From Wolbachia endosymbiont (group B) of Eucosma cana (GTDB lineage Bacteria; Pseudomonadota; Alphaproteobacteria; Rickettsiales; Anaplasmataceae): a stretch of DNA of 64,000 nucleotides. Where the stretch lies: positions 372,001-436,000 of the forward strand of contig NZ_OX366334.1 in NCBI RefSeq assembly GCF_947250645.1, in the 5' to 3' direction. The notes beneath the pieces are model-generated. The model had not been told where the DNA came from. It did no database searches and saw only the letters and a list, made by a program, of their open reading frames with translations. Within the stretch, counting starts at the first letter, position 1; every line of letters begins with the position of its first letter. Shown here piece by piece: positions 47,102 to 57,059 of this stretch. A program made the position numbers and the translations under genes.

Positions 47102-49945
47102 GTGCACCTCACTCCAAATCAGAACGCACAACTTAATGGGCTTGTCAATTTTGTACAAGTAGCACCAGGTCAACAAAGAGTCAACAACTTTATAGAAATA
47201 TTAACAAGTAATCAAGGACGAGATGTAAGAGATGGAATGCGCAGAGAAATTTTACCATATATAAATGATATCTATCATAATTACAGACAAGCGCTGGAAA
47301 ATGACATTCAAGGTCGCAATCAAAAATTTGAGGATTGCGGGGCTTTCTTAGGGTTTTTAGCAAATCTTAGTCACCTTTGCACAATAGATATTGACCTTAA
47401 CTTATCTTCTGGAAATTCATATGCTGCCTTTCTTGTACATCGTCAAGCAGAAAGAGAAAACTTTCCTATCGTTATTAGCCTTGCTGCAGGAGGAACACGG
47501 TCTCATACTGCATTAAATCTTGCCGCAGGTTACGCTAAAAGGTTACATGCTTCTTCATTTATACCCGTTCATACCGAATCAAGACATGCTGTTTGTGTTG
47601 GACTAAATTTTAATTTAAATCTAGATCCTTTTAGTATTGATACAGTAGGGCTTCAACAGGATAGATTCCCTTTAGTACAAAGACTATTTGAGTGTGTAGA
47701 GAATGAAGAAATTAGAAGAAATATTGGAGATTTCTTACTTCACAATCTTCCTGCTGAAATACCAATGAATGCAGGGAATTATAACAGGATATTTTATTGC
47801 ATAACTGGTTTCGCTTTTGGGAATAGTGCTTTTGATAGACGCCATTTACAATTCGCAGGGGGAGGGGAAGTACCTGTAACAAAGTATGTACTTAGATATA
47901 ATGATGAGGATCATGCTTTAACTATGGTCTTTCGTGCTGAAGGTTCTAATATAGTTATACTTCATAATAATGCACAACTGGGATTTATTAATTTACAGGA
48001 GTTTGGTATAGATGTAAATAATACTGGTATATGTGAGGTATTTTGTGTACTCAATAATCAGCATATACTAGGTTTAGATGTTAATGTAAATAATTTTGAT
48101 ACATATCAAAACTATATCAATGGCCGTGATCAAATAAATGGTCAACTTGTACAAGTGCCTAATGCTGAAAGTGTGCATAATACTTTAAATCAAGTTGTGA
48201 ATAATGGCTGGCAAGATAGAGGTCAGCATAAAAGATTATTTCTAGAGGTTTCTAGGGTACTAATGCCATTGAGGGATGCAATAAATGTGAACGGAGATAA
48301 GTTTCGTTCTATGTTACATGGTATATTTTATGCTTGTGACAATACTGCAAAAATGATTACTAGGTACAGAGTAGGTCAGGAAAGAAGGTTTATTACAGTA
48401 GTAGGAGGAGAACCAGCACACCAAGTACGTAGCGGAACTACAGAACTGAAATTAGATCTTTTATTATTAAGAGGCCATCCAAATGATACTCATCCGATTG
48501 GATATACATTAAAATTTGCTGGTAATCAGGGACAAGTACAACAAGAGCAAATTAGAGCAGAACAGGAAATAAAAAGCCTTATAAAAAAACAAAGGGGATA
48601 CACATCTCTTACTCCTGGAAATGAGGTGGTTTTATCTTCTGCTGTATTTAATGCAGGTGCACAGAGAGTAGAAGATCTTATATCTATTCCACAAAGACTA
48701 TATATACATAGGCTTGATCGCAGTACTAGAGGACTAGTAGGGCCTAATAGTGTTATTGATGAAAATCCACCAGAAAATCTATTATCAGATCAGACTCGTC
48801 AAAGATTAATAGATCATTTTCAAGGTATTGGACCAGGAGATCAAAGACAGAATTCCATTCCATTATTTGATCTAGGTAATAATCGATGGGCTGCGGTTCG
48901 TTATCTTGAAGGCAATAAAGAACGGGTCATGAGAAGGTTAATGTTTGGTGCAGATGAACCACTTACAGCACAAGAAAAAATATTACAACAAATAAATGCT
49001 ATCCTTCGTAGAAACAACGCTCGTGAGATAAAAGATGTGCATGATCTACTTGCACTAGACTTTGCAACAGGCAATGGCTATTATCGTTATTGGCTACAAA
49101 CTCATGACATGTTTTTCGCTGCACGACAATATACTTTCCTTGATGATCAATCTCATTCAACTAATGATCGTTATGGTTTTGAAATAACTTCAGTAGGAGT
49201 CAATGAAAATGATCCAACAGGTAGGGGCTTATTAAGTAATATCATAACTTTGTTTAAACAAGAAGTAGCTTCGAATGAAAGAGATAGATTAACTGCTATT
49301 ATTAATGTAGGTAATCGTCATTGGGTTACATTAGTTATTGTCCACCAAAATGGAAATTATTATGGGTATTATGCTGATTCATTTGGTCCAGATAGTGGTA
49401 TTGACAATAATATTCGAGAAGCTTTAAAAGAATGTGATATTAATGATGATAATGTCCATAATGTTTCCGTTCATCAGCAAACAGATGGCCATAATTGTGG
49501 CATATGGGTATACGAAAATGCTAGGGATATTAATCAAGCTTTACAGGGAAATAATAACTTTGGAGAAAAAGGTGAAGGTATTATAGGTTATATACATGAT
49601 CTTTTTAGTACAGGTATTGGAAATGACACTAGACAACCTCAAAGAAATGAACAATACTTTGAAGATCGGAGAAGAGATATTTCACAATTACTCCAAAATG
49701 ATCCTAACTTACCTTCTCGCCGGAGTGATTTAATTCAAGCTCATCCAGGAATTCAACATGAAATTGATCCATTACTATTACAATTTTTAGGACTCCAATA
49801 CCCACAGCGTGGAGGTGGAGGGGCATTACAATTAGGCGGAGAAAGAGTGATATCAATTGATTTTGGTAACCCGCAGTCTGCATTAGATAAAATTGATGGA
49901 GTGAGTAGAGTTTATGACCATAGCAATGGTAGAGGTAGAAGTTAA
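47102..49945 (+). CDS. cifB: CifB C-terminal fragment with Ulp1 protease domain (frameshifted)
   Basis: 947 codons continuing CifB in the other frame. It covers the two degenerate PD-(D/E)XK nuclease-like domains and the C-terminal Ulp1-type deubiquitinase. The catalytic triad is intact: His740 in NRHWVTL, Asp759 in YADSFGP and Cys799 in GHNCGIW (numbering from GTG 47102; Cys is about residue 1007 of the repaired protein). The GTG at 47102 has AAGGA 10 bases upstream, so reinitiation after the upstream stop could produce it. Repaired CifB would be ~1155 residues, close to wMel CidB. CifB normally acts in sperm to cause embryonic death. Confidence 0.92.
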   Translation: MHLTPNQNAQLNGLVNFVQVAPGQQRVNNFIEILTSNQGRDVRDGMRREILPYINDIYHNYRQALENDIQGRNQKFEDCGAFLGFLANLSHLCTIDIDLNLSSGNSYAAFLVHRQAERENFPIVISLAAGGTRSHTALNLAAGYAKRLHASSFIPVHTESRHAVCVGLNFNLNLDPFSIDTVGLQQDRFPLVQRLFECVENEEIRRNIGDFLLHNLPAEIPMNAGNYNRIFYCITGFAFGNSAFDRRHLQFAGGGEVPVTKYVLRYNDEDHALTMVFRAEGSNIVILHNNAQLGFINLQEFGIDVNNTGICEVFCVLNNQHILGLDVNVNNFDTYQNYINGRDQINGQLVQVPNAESVHNTLNQVVNNGWQDRGQHKRLFLEVSRVLMPLRDAINVNGDKFRSMLHGIFYACDNTAKMITRYRVGQERRFITVVGGEPAHQVRSGTTELKLDLLLLRGHPNDTHPIGYTLKFAGNQGQVQQEQIRAEQEIKSLIKKQRGYTSLTPGNEVVLSSAVFNAGAQRVEDLISIPQRLYIHRLDRSTRGLVGPNSVIDENPPENLLSDQTRQRLIDHFQGIGPGDQRQNSIPLFDLGNNRWAAVRYLEGNKERVMRRLMFGADEPLTAQEKILQQINAILRRNNAREIKDVHDLLALDFATGNGYYRYWLQTHDMFFAARQYTFLDDQSHSTNDRYGFEITSVGVNENDPTGRGLLSNIITLFKQEVASNERDRLTAIINVGNRHWVTLVIVHQNGNYYGYYADSFGPDSGIDNNIREALKECDINDDNVHNVSVHQQTDGHNCGIWVYENARDINQALQGNNNFGEKGEGIIGYIHDLFSTGIGNDTRQPQRNEQYFEDRRRDISQLLQNDPNLPSRRSDLIQAHPGIQHEIDPLLLQFLGLQYPQRGGGGALQLGGERVISIDFGNPQSALDKIDGVSRVYDHSNGRGRS

Positions 49946-50866
49946 TAGGTAGATGAAGTTTTCTTTACTCTATATTTACGCGTTGGTTGTAATCGGTCTT
50001 CTAGGTTGTTTCTGCATATTTTATGATGGTGTTTATTAACAATAATATGGAAGACTATTATTAAGACTCTTGTCCGTAAAGCACCTTCATTTGCTCCTTT
50101 CATGAAAGTGATATTTCCTTCAAATCAGCTAGTTTTAGATGCTGAGGTTGTGTGCCGTTTAAGATGGCTTCCTTAATTTGGGTATCAAATAATTTAAACG
50201 TAAGACCCATTGTAAAAGATAAGATTTAATTTGAAAGAAAAATTGATGTGGTTAAAACTTGACCTTGCACAGTATAGGAATATTTTTTATAAAAAGAACA
50301 ATATCTATTTGAAATGTAAAATTATCATAAATTTTTCTTTTTATTCTTAAATGAATTACTATTAATCCAGTAAACTATATTATTAATATCTCAAGAAAAT
50401 CAGCCATTTTCAGGCTCAAAACCAAGGTCGGTGAGAAGAGTTTGTTTTGGGATCTTATGGTCTACCACGTGATCCATACGAACTTTTCTACATAATAATT
50501 CTACTATACCGTAAAGGTAGCTATATTAGCCTACTTCAGCTAAATTCACATATGAACTAATCTGCCTAACTTTGTTGCAAAGATTTCAAGCTTCTGTTTT
50601 CACAACCCTATTTTTACGCGGCTTGTTCTCACAAATATATGACCTTTTTTGAAGGAGTAAACAATTGAATTCTTTATAACACTAACTATAGTAGTTTCGA
50701 AAATGAATGATAAATTTTCATTACGAGATTACCCCCTAAAAGCTGCGAGTTTGTATGTTAGTGCACTATCATTTATTTTAGAAAACACTATAGCATGGTA
50801 CTTTCACTAAAATATTTTTTAAAAAAGTTAGTTGACTTATAAATAATTCTCTACTAATACTGGCAT
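49946..50866. other. Intergenic region with duplicated upstream block
   Basis: No gene larger than noise. From ~50400 onward it matches the block at 18455-19149 upstream of the ankyrin-OTU gene. A 102-bp MITE (50689-50790) interrupts it. Bases 49946-50340 are AT-rich with no recognisable feature. Confidence 0.6.
50689..50790 (+). mobile_element. 102-bp MITE, copy 2
   Basis: Same element as 22200-22301 in opposite orientation, with 23-bp imperfect inverted ends and TA on both sides (50687-50688, 50791-50792). The matching empty site is at ~18775-18785, where the flanking sequence runs straight through. Confidence 0.8.
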
Positions 50867-50925
50867 GTGTTTTTTATTCTGCTGAAGTGGCTCCGCAGGT
50901 TACTGTATAAGCTTCAGCAGTTTTT
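50867..50925 (+). ncRNA. Candidate small RNA, copy 2
   Basis: TTGACT (50832-50837), 17-bp spacer, TAATAC (50855-50860), then a ~59-nt transcript ending in the same 9-bp hairpin (50879-50887 with 50912-50920) and T5 run as copy 1. Hairpin and loop are identical in both copies while nearby sequence has drifted. Confidence 0.4.
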
Positions 50926-51115
50926 GCACTCCTTTAAAGCATCATATTCCTATATATTAAATATCGCCAGTGCTTCTCAATTTTGTTAATCTATAGTAAA
51001 ACAGGCTAAAACTTGGAGTCATAAGCAACTTTTAACCTCTCTATATACTCCATTGTTACTCACCATAAAAACTTAACAAAAATATGAGTAGTAAAAAGAT
51101 TGTGTTGAAATTAGC

Positions 51116-51143
51116 TTGACCAATATTATATATTGTACATAAT
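51116..51143 (+). promoter_or_regulatory. Promoter of the module gene at 51172
   Basis: TTGACC (51116-51121), 16-bp spacer, CATAAT (51138-51143), with the dyad TACTCA ... TGAGTA just upstream (~51057-51090). Closely related to the promoter at 19093. Confidence 0.6.
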
Positions 51144-51171
51144 ATATTCTATATCTAGGCTAGGAGGTAGT

Positions 51172-52611
51172 ATGGTTACAGAGTCAGTAAAATATGTTGT
51201 AGAATCTATCAGTGAACAAAAGCTAGGAGAGGAATTAAATACTGAGCCATGGCATTCAAAAATTGAGTGTAATAGCAATGAGGGACCAACGCCTGAAGAT
51301 GACATAACAGATTTAGATGATTATAGTTTGTTTGTTCAAGGAATAAGTAATCGTTCGGAATGTTATGACCTTGATCAGAGACATGAAACTAGGGAGGCTG
51401 TTGACACATGTGTAAAACATACATTGTCGTATCAGAGTGAAACTGATGATAGTGATTTATATTGGAAAAATTACCCTATTAGTCCAAGAGACTCTGCTTT
51501 AATTAAGTTAGATCTACTACTGACTGAAAGTGAGAGAAGTCTAATTGATGAATTTCGTAAAGAGTTAAAAGATGTAGTAACAAAAAATGATCAAGGTTAT
51601 AGGGATAAGCATGAAAATTTTACAAACACTGCTTTAGAGCGTATAGAGTGCATAACAAATAAATATTTGCAAAAAGGGATAAGACTCAATTCAAAATATA
51701 ACGATGATAAGTATACTATAACAAGTTTAATTTTTAAGGAAATAAGAAATATCCCTGATAGAATACGACAGCATAAGGGATTACCACCTTATGAGAGTTT
51801 ATCAGACGATAGTGAGACTATAACAAGTTTAGTTTCTAAGGGAATAAGAGATATTCCTGCCTACGAGGGTGTATCAGATGATAAAAATATAGGTATTATA
51901 CGTAATATCATGAGTAATTTACTATTAAAAGGTGGAAGAGTAAAATGCAGTTCCTTTTATGATGATAAGTTATTGTATGCAACTTATGGGTTCAGTTATG
52001 AGATTTTTGCAGAATGTGAAGAAATTGATAACAAGCTAAAAAGTGTAGCAGATGAAGGTATTATAAACAGTAGTGCCCAAGGCAAAGCTTTACACGTAGA
52101 AATGGATAATGGATATTTTTATGTAAAATATTCGCAAGATAGCACTGTTGAGGTTGCAAAAGTTATAAATAATCCAAAAGTGAAAGATTTAAGTTTTAGA
52201 CATCATATATTTCATGTTGGAAAGAGTATAGTAAGAGTTGAAAATGTAGGAGGAAAAAGAAATTATACAGACGTTTTAGAAGGTGGCATTGAAATGTCTT
52301 TTACTACTGAAGTAGGAAAGATTAGTATTCATCTACGTTCTAGTGATAAAGACAACAATAAAATTGAAGTAAAGATAAGTGACGATGACAAGAAGAAACT
52401 TGATCAATTAAAAGATAAGGAAGAAATAGGAGAAAATTGTTTACTTGGTGGATATTCAGTACATGATGCGATTAAACGAGGATATTTTGAAAAACATGAA
52501 ACACTACGTCAATCTTCTGAAAAAATTACCTTATCTAATGAAAAGAAAAAAAATAGTTGGTGTGAGATAGTAACAAATTCAAAACAGACAACAAGCCGTA
52601 CTGTAGGGTAA
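51172..52611 (+). CDS. Module protein of the ankyrin-OTU family
   Basis: 479 residues from the ATG at 51172, preceded by AGGAGG (51162-51167). The N-terminus MVTESVKYVVESISEQ is clearly paralogous to the ankyrin-OTU protein (MGTGSVKYIAEPISEQ). It has the helical part near residues 156-200 (KGIRLNSKYNDDKYTITSLI) and the beta module at ~304-443 (GGKRNYTDVLEGGIEMSFTT; GENCLLGGYSVHDAIKRGYF). No ankyrin repeats and no OTU domain. Function unknown. Confidence 0.7.
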   Translation: MVTESVKYVVESISEQKLGEELNTEPWHSKIECNSNEGPTPEDDITDLDDYSLFVQGISNRSECYDLDQRHETREAVDTCVKHTLSYQSETDDSDLYWKNYPISPRDSALIKLDLLLTESERSLIDEFRKELKDVVTKNDQGYRDKHENFTNTALERIECITNKYLQKGIRLNSKYNDDKYTITSLIFKEIRNIPDRIRQHKGLPPYESLSDDSETITSLVSKGIRDIPAYEGVSDDKNIGIIRNIMSNLLLKGGRVKCSSFYDDKLLYATYGFSYEIFAECEEIDNKLKSVADEGIINSSAQGKALHVEMDNGYFYVKYSQDSTVEVAKVINNPKVKDLSFRHHIFHVGKSIVRVENVGGKRNYTDVLEGGIEMSFTTEVGKISIHLRSSDKDNNKIEVKISDDDKKKLDQLKDKEEIGENCLLGGYSVHDAIKRGYFEKHETLRQSSEKITLSNEKKKNSWCEIVTNSKQTTSRTVG

Positions 52612-52706
52612 ATGCTACACTGCTTGATTGTCTAAAGATCTTATATTACTCACCATAAAAACTTCACAAAAGCTTAACGACGTGAGTAGTAAAAAGATTA
52701 TGGTTA

Positions 52707-52735
52707 TTGATTTAATGTTACATATCGCATATAAT
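52707..52735 (+). promoter_or_regulatory. Promoter of the ankyrin-module gene at 52768
   Basis: TTGATT (52707-52712), 17-bp spacer, TATAAT (52730-52735), with the clearest version of the shared dyad (TACTCAC ... GTGAGTA, ~52647-52690) upstream. Confidence 0.6.
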
Positions 52736-52767
52736 GTATTATGTATCTTAGCATTAGAGGGATAAGT

Positions 52768-54708
52768 ATGGGTGAATATACTGGGATAAAATCTATCATC
52801 AATCTACTAAAACCCAAATCAGAACTATATGATTTCGAATATGAATCCATTATAGAACATTTATCATCTAAAGAGCATTTATTAAATGAACTGATGAATG
52901 ATATGTGGTACTCAGGAGATTTACCATCAGTTAGAAACTATAATGAACCATTATCTTTGATAGATAGCAAACTTGGATTAAGTGAACAGATTTGTGTTTG
53001 GTTTGCTCTAGATCATGACCTTACACCAAGTCAAAAAAATTTAAACAAAAAGTTACTTAGTGCTCTAAAATGTTTAGCTTCTAACTGTGGTTCATTTGAT
53101 AATACTGAGCCCCTTGAAGAATTTTTACATGATAATAAAAACAATAAAGATTTAAAAGTAATTCTTAATCTCAGAAGAGGAGAATCTCAATCAACAGTAT
53201 TGCATGCGATTGCAGGAGCAAATATTGGTGGATTTCGTCGCACAGGAAATCAGGCTATAGATTTACTCTTGGAAGCAGGCGCAGATCCTAACATACAAGA
53301 TAATAAAGGAAAAACACCACTATACCTTGCTGCTGCTAAAGGTCATTACAATAATGCAAACTCTCTTCTCTTGAAAGGAGCTAACCCTAATATAACAAGT
53401 AGAAAGGGAAGAACTCCACAACAAATAGCAACTAATAAGCTCTGCTATAATATAGAAGAATTATTTTTAACTGATAAACAGAAAAAGATGAATAAGGAAT
53501 TGTATGACTTACTTGTGTGTGATTCAGACTGCACTAAAAATTTAAAGGAGTTTTTAAGTAAGCATAAAAGAGACTTAGACCTAAAAGTAGTGCTAAATAT
53601 TCGGCAAGGAATGGGTGAATCAAAAGTGTTTTCGTATGTTGATCGTTTTGCTTGGGATAATGAAGATCTTGCTCAAGAGTTAAGAAAAATATTTCTAAAA
53701 GCAGGAGCATTAGATTATCGTATAAATATCAATTATTCTCACCAAAAGAAACGACAGGTCAGTAAATTACTCGTTAATTTAACCTCAAATCAAAAGGAAA
53801 AGTTAAATGAGTTTTCTGATAAGGTGTTTCATGCTCAAAATATGGCTGAACTTGAAAAGATTGTAAACGATGCTATAAAGTCTGGTGTACGATTAAACTA
53901 TTCTCTTTCGCAAGATTTCTTTTCAGGTAATGAGTACACTTTTACCGATTATGTGATGAAAAAAATCAGTGAATTAGAAAAAAATCCTAAAGTTGCTAGT
54001 AATATAATATGTCAATTAGTATCAAAAGGGGCAGTGTTTGGTAATACAGTTGATGCTAACACACTGACATCAGAATTTAAAGAGCATAAAACTAACCTAA
54101 AAAAAGCTTATAGAGATTATATTAGCAATTCTCATAAGTTTATTGAAATCGCAAAAAGTGCAACCAATAGCGAGCTAAAAGATGCAAGAGTAGACAACTC
54201 CGTTTTTTACTTAGAATATTCTAAAGATAGTAAAATAGACATTATAAAGATAACAGATGGGGCAAGGGATTTAGGTCTAACAGATGGAGATGTAAAGTGT
54301 GGAAGAAATATAGTAAAGATCGGTAATAGTGAAGTAGAAATTAAAATTGAAGATGGCATAAGGAATTACACAGATCTTACAGAAGGCAGCGATGTAATAT
54401 TAACTTTCTATACTAGTTTGGGAAATGTAGACGTTAGGCTGTATCCTGACATACAGAATAAAAGCAAAATTATAGTAGAAGTGAGTAATAGAGAAGAAAT
54501 ATTAGAAAAATTCAAAGGTCGCGAAGAAGAGTTAGGTAATGATTGCGAGCTTGGTAACTACTGGGTCTACGATGCTATTGAACAGGGATATTTTGAAAGA
54601 TCTGGTGGATTAATGCGTCCTGAAGTAATAAGCGAGTCTAACAAGAACAAAGATTCATGGGTAGGACGTGAAGAGTTAAGAAGAACTTCTGATTCTAGGG
54701 CTAGGTAG
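52768..54708 (+). CDS. Ankyrin-repeat module protein
   Basis: 646 residues from the ATG at 52768 (MGEYTGIKSIINLLKPK), which has GAGGG 8 bases upstream; an ATG at 52741 is less likely. Ankyrin repeats lie at ~150-230 (AIDLLLEAGADPNIQDNKGK; LLLKGANPNITSRKGRTPQQ), then the helical part (~344-430) and the beta module (~477-619). It ends soon after, without the OTU domain of the paralogue at 19150. Bases ~54351-54647 are nearly identical to ~20812-21106, indicating recent exchange. Likely a host-interacting protein. Confidence 0.8.
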   Translation: MGEYTGIKSIINLLKPKSELYDFEYESIIEHLSSKEHLLNELMNDMWYSGDLPSVRNYNEPLSLIDSKLGLSEQICVWFALDHDLTPSQKNLNKKLLSALKCLASNCGSFDNTEPLEEFLHDNKNNKDLKVILNLRRGESQSTVLHAIAGANIGGFRRTGNQAIDLLLEAGADPNIQDNKGKTPLYLAAAKGHYNNANSLLLKGANPNITSRKGRTPQQIATNKLCYNIEELFLTDKQKKMNKELYDLLVCDSDCTKNLKEFLSKHKRDLDLKVVLNIRQGMGESKVFSYVDRFAWDNEDLAQELRKIFLKAGALDYRININYSHQKKRQVSKLLVNLTSNQKEKLNEFSDKVFHAQNMAELEKIVNDAIKSGVRLNYSLSQDFFSGNEYTFTDYVMKKISELEKNPKVASNIICQLVSKGAVFGNTVDANTLTSEFKEHKTNLKKAYRDYISNSHKFIEIAKSATNSELKDARVDNSVFYLEYSKDSKIDIIKITDGARDLGLTDGDVKCGRNIVKIGNSEVEIKIEDGIRNYTDLTEGSDVILTFYTSLGNVDVRLYPDIQNKSKIIVEVSNREEILEKFKGREEELGNDCELGNYWVYDAIEQGYFERSGGLMRPEVISESNKNKDSWVGREELRRTSDSRAR

Positions 54709-55132
54709 ATTAATTTTCCATAAAAGTTAAAGATTATTATTTAAATATAAACTACTATAATTTATAGATTAAGGAAGTTGTACCAATGTCTTCTAAGAAT
54801 ACTCTTTTATATTGTTTTTAAGCTGGCTACAAAATGAGGATATGGAACATACAATTGGCTCTGAGCTGCCTTTTACACTCCAGGTCTACTATTAAAATAT
54901 GCAGCTAAAATTGGATCATTTTCTACCATTGTTGCACCTAATATGCTAAAATCTTCATCACCTGTATTGATATTTTTACATAATTGATCTTGTAACATTT
55001 ATTTGCTCTTCTATATCAATTTCAACATCTTTTTGTGTGGCCCTTTGTAGTAGCTCCTTTTGCAATAACCTTTTTTAATTTTCTGGCACATACTTTTTTC
55101 GATGTTTTTTCATATTGTTGTTTTTATAAACG
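54709..55132 (-). pseudogene. Decayed small gene downstream of the second recombinase
   Basis: No open frame. Minus-strand pieces beginning MKKHRKKYVPENLKR near 55110 resemble the remnant at 22302-22641, again just past a recombinase 3' end. Probably a dead WO gene. Confidence 0.35.
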
Positions 55133-55771
55133 TTACGACGCTGAGCCGTAAAATTTCTCCCTTTGCTCACTCCACAGCATCGGTATTTCTCTCAAATCAA
55201 CTAATTTCAAATCTCTTGGCTGTCTCCCATTTACTATGTCTTCTTTAATCTTTGGTGCTAAATAGTTCAACCTCAAAATTTGCTGTATACGTCTTGTACC
55301 TATATTAATTTTGGCACTCAGCTCTTTCACACTTTCGTATTTTCCTTCCTCCAGTTGCCGTTTCCACAGGTGGGCTCTTACCACTGCTTTGAGTAACGCA
55401 TTATTTGTTTTACCTTCTGGCTCTACTACTGTGCATTTCTTTCCTTTCTTCTTTATTGCTATAAAATTTTCCTCTGATTCAGAACATACTTCTACTCCAT
55501 CTTCTCTCACCAATACTGTTCTTATTAATCTCTTCACTACTTCTTTCTGCTTTCCAAAACTTAAATTTTTCCATTCTTCTCCCCATTTTTCATATAGCTG
55601 TTCAGCTTTCTTCATCACTTCTTTTTCTACTTCTCCTGCTACTATAGTCCTGTTTATTGATTCACAACCTTTTCCCCTTAAATGATTGTTGCACACATAA
55701 TATCGATATCTTTTATTCTCTTTTTTTGAGTATGTCAGAGTCATGTTTACATCACAGCCCTTGCACTTATA
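55133..55771 (-). pseudogene. Large serine recombinase, 5'-truncated by IS3
   Basis: ~213 codons matching the C-terminal part of the recombinase at 22642 (zinc ribbon CNNHLRGKGC, AKINIGTRRIQQILRLNYLA). The catalytic N-terminal domain is missing; IS3 copy 2 starts exactly at the break. It is a second WO integrase copy, now dead. Confidence 0.92.
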
Positions 55772-57059
55772 ATGCACCCCATAAACTAGACCAAAAAAAA
55801 ATGGTTGATCCGAGTAGGAAGGTAAAGGGGTAAAAGTATGGCAACAAAAAAATATGAACCAGAGTTAAAAGCAAAGATAGCTTTGGAAGCAATAAAAAAT
55901 CAAAAAAGCACAGCTGAGATATGTAGTGAATATAAAATACCATCAACAAATCTATATGATTGGCGTGATAGAGTATTGGCAAGGTTAAAAGACCTATTTG
56001 TTGAAGAAAGTGAAAGTGCGAGAAAACAAAGAATCTTAGCGCAAGAAATAGAAAGTTTACATAAAGTAATAGGAGAATTGACAGTGGAAAATAGCTATTT
56101 GAAAAAAAAATTACTGAAATAAGCAAAAAAGATAGAGTAAGGTTTATAGAAAAAGATTCTGATCTGTCAATTAGGAAACAGGCTGATTTATTGGGGATTT
56201 GCAGATCTGGCCTATATTATAGGCCTATAATTAATAACGAAAGTGAAGTAGCAAATTTGATTCAAGAAGTATATTTGGCTTCTGATTGCCGTTATGGATA
56301 TCGTAAAATTACTGCTGAAATCATAGCGAGTGGAGTAGTAGTCAATCACAAAAAAATCTTAAGAATTATGAAAAAAATGAAGATTAGTGGGCTGTATTGT
56401 AGAAAAAGATGTAATACAAGTATTAAAGAAAAAAAGCATAAAATATATCCTTATTTACTCAAAGATTTGATTATTTGTAGAGTTAATCAGGTATGGGCTA
56501 CTGATATAACATATATTATGGTAGAAGGTAAGTTTATCTATTTTGTGGCAATAATGGACTTGTATAGTCGCTATATTATTGCTCATTCATTATCACCATA
56601 TCTTGATGCTGGATTTTGCCTTTATACTCTCAAAGAAGCTCTAAAACAAGGTAAACCTGAGATTTTTAATAGTGATCAGGGGGTGCAGTTTACTAGCTAC
56701 AACTTTATTATGGAATTAGAGCGTGCTAATATTAAAATCAGTATGGACCATAAAGGACGTTGCTTCGACAATATATTTGTTGAGCGCTTATGGAGAACTT
56801 TAAAGCAAGAAGCTATATATTATTATAGACCAAATAGTATCAGAGATTTAAATCTTATAATAAATGATTTTGTTGCTTGGTATAACTATAGAAGGCGACA
56901 TCAGACTCTACATTATAAAGTTCCTGCTGATCTTTATTATCATAAACAGTAAATGAATATATTGATAAATACTTTAAATGTGTGTCGACGTATTTATCAA
57001 CATATTCATTTTAAAAATCGGATCACTTTGAAAAAAATGGTCTAGACAAATGGGTGCAT
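55772..57059 (+). mobile_element. IS3-family element, copy 2
   Basis: 1288 bp, flanked by TATA (55768-55771 and 57060-57063). It joins a truncated recombinase (left) to a 3'-truncated phage gene (right). These two genes are not normally parts of one gene, so the flanks were probably rearranged. Confidence 0.92.
55838..56952 (+). CDS. IS3-family transposase OrfA-OrfB (copy 2)
   Basis: OrfA 55838-56122 and OrfB 56191-56952, joined by a -1 shift at the A9 run 56102-56110. Only single-residue differences from the other two copies (GICRSGLYY instead of GICRSSLYY). DDE residues intact. Confidence 0.9.

Noticed and set aside
49376..49400. DSGID in CifB as another beta-TrCP-like degron
   Set aside because: The final serine of DSGxxS is missing (DSGIDN) and the site lies inside the folded Ulp1 domain.
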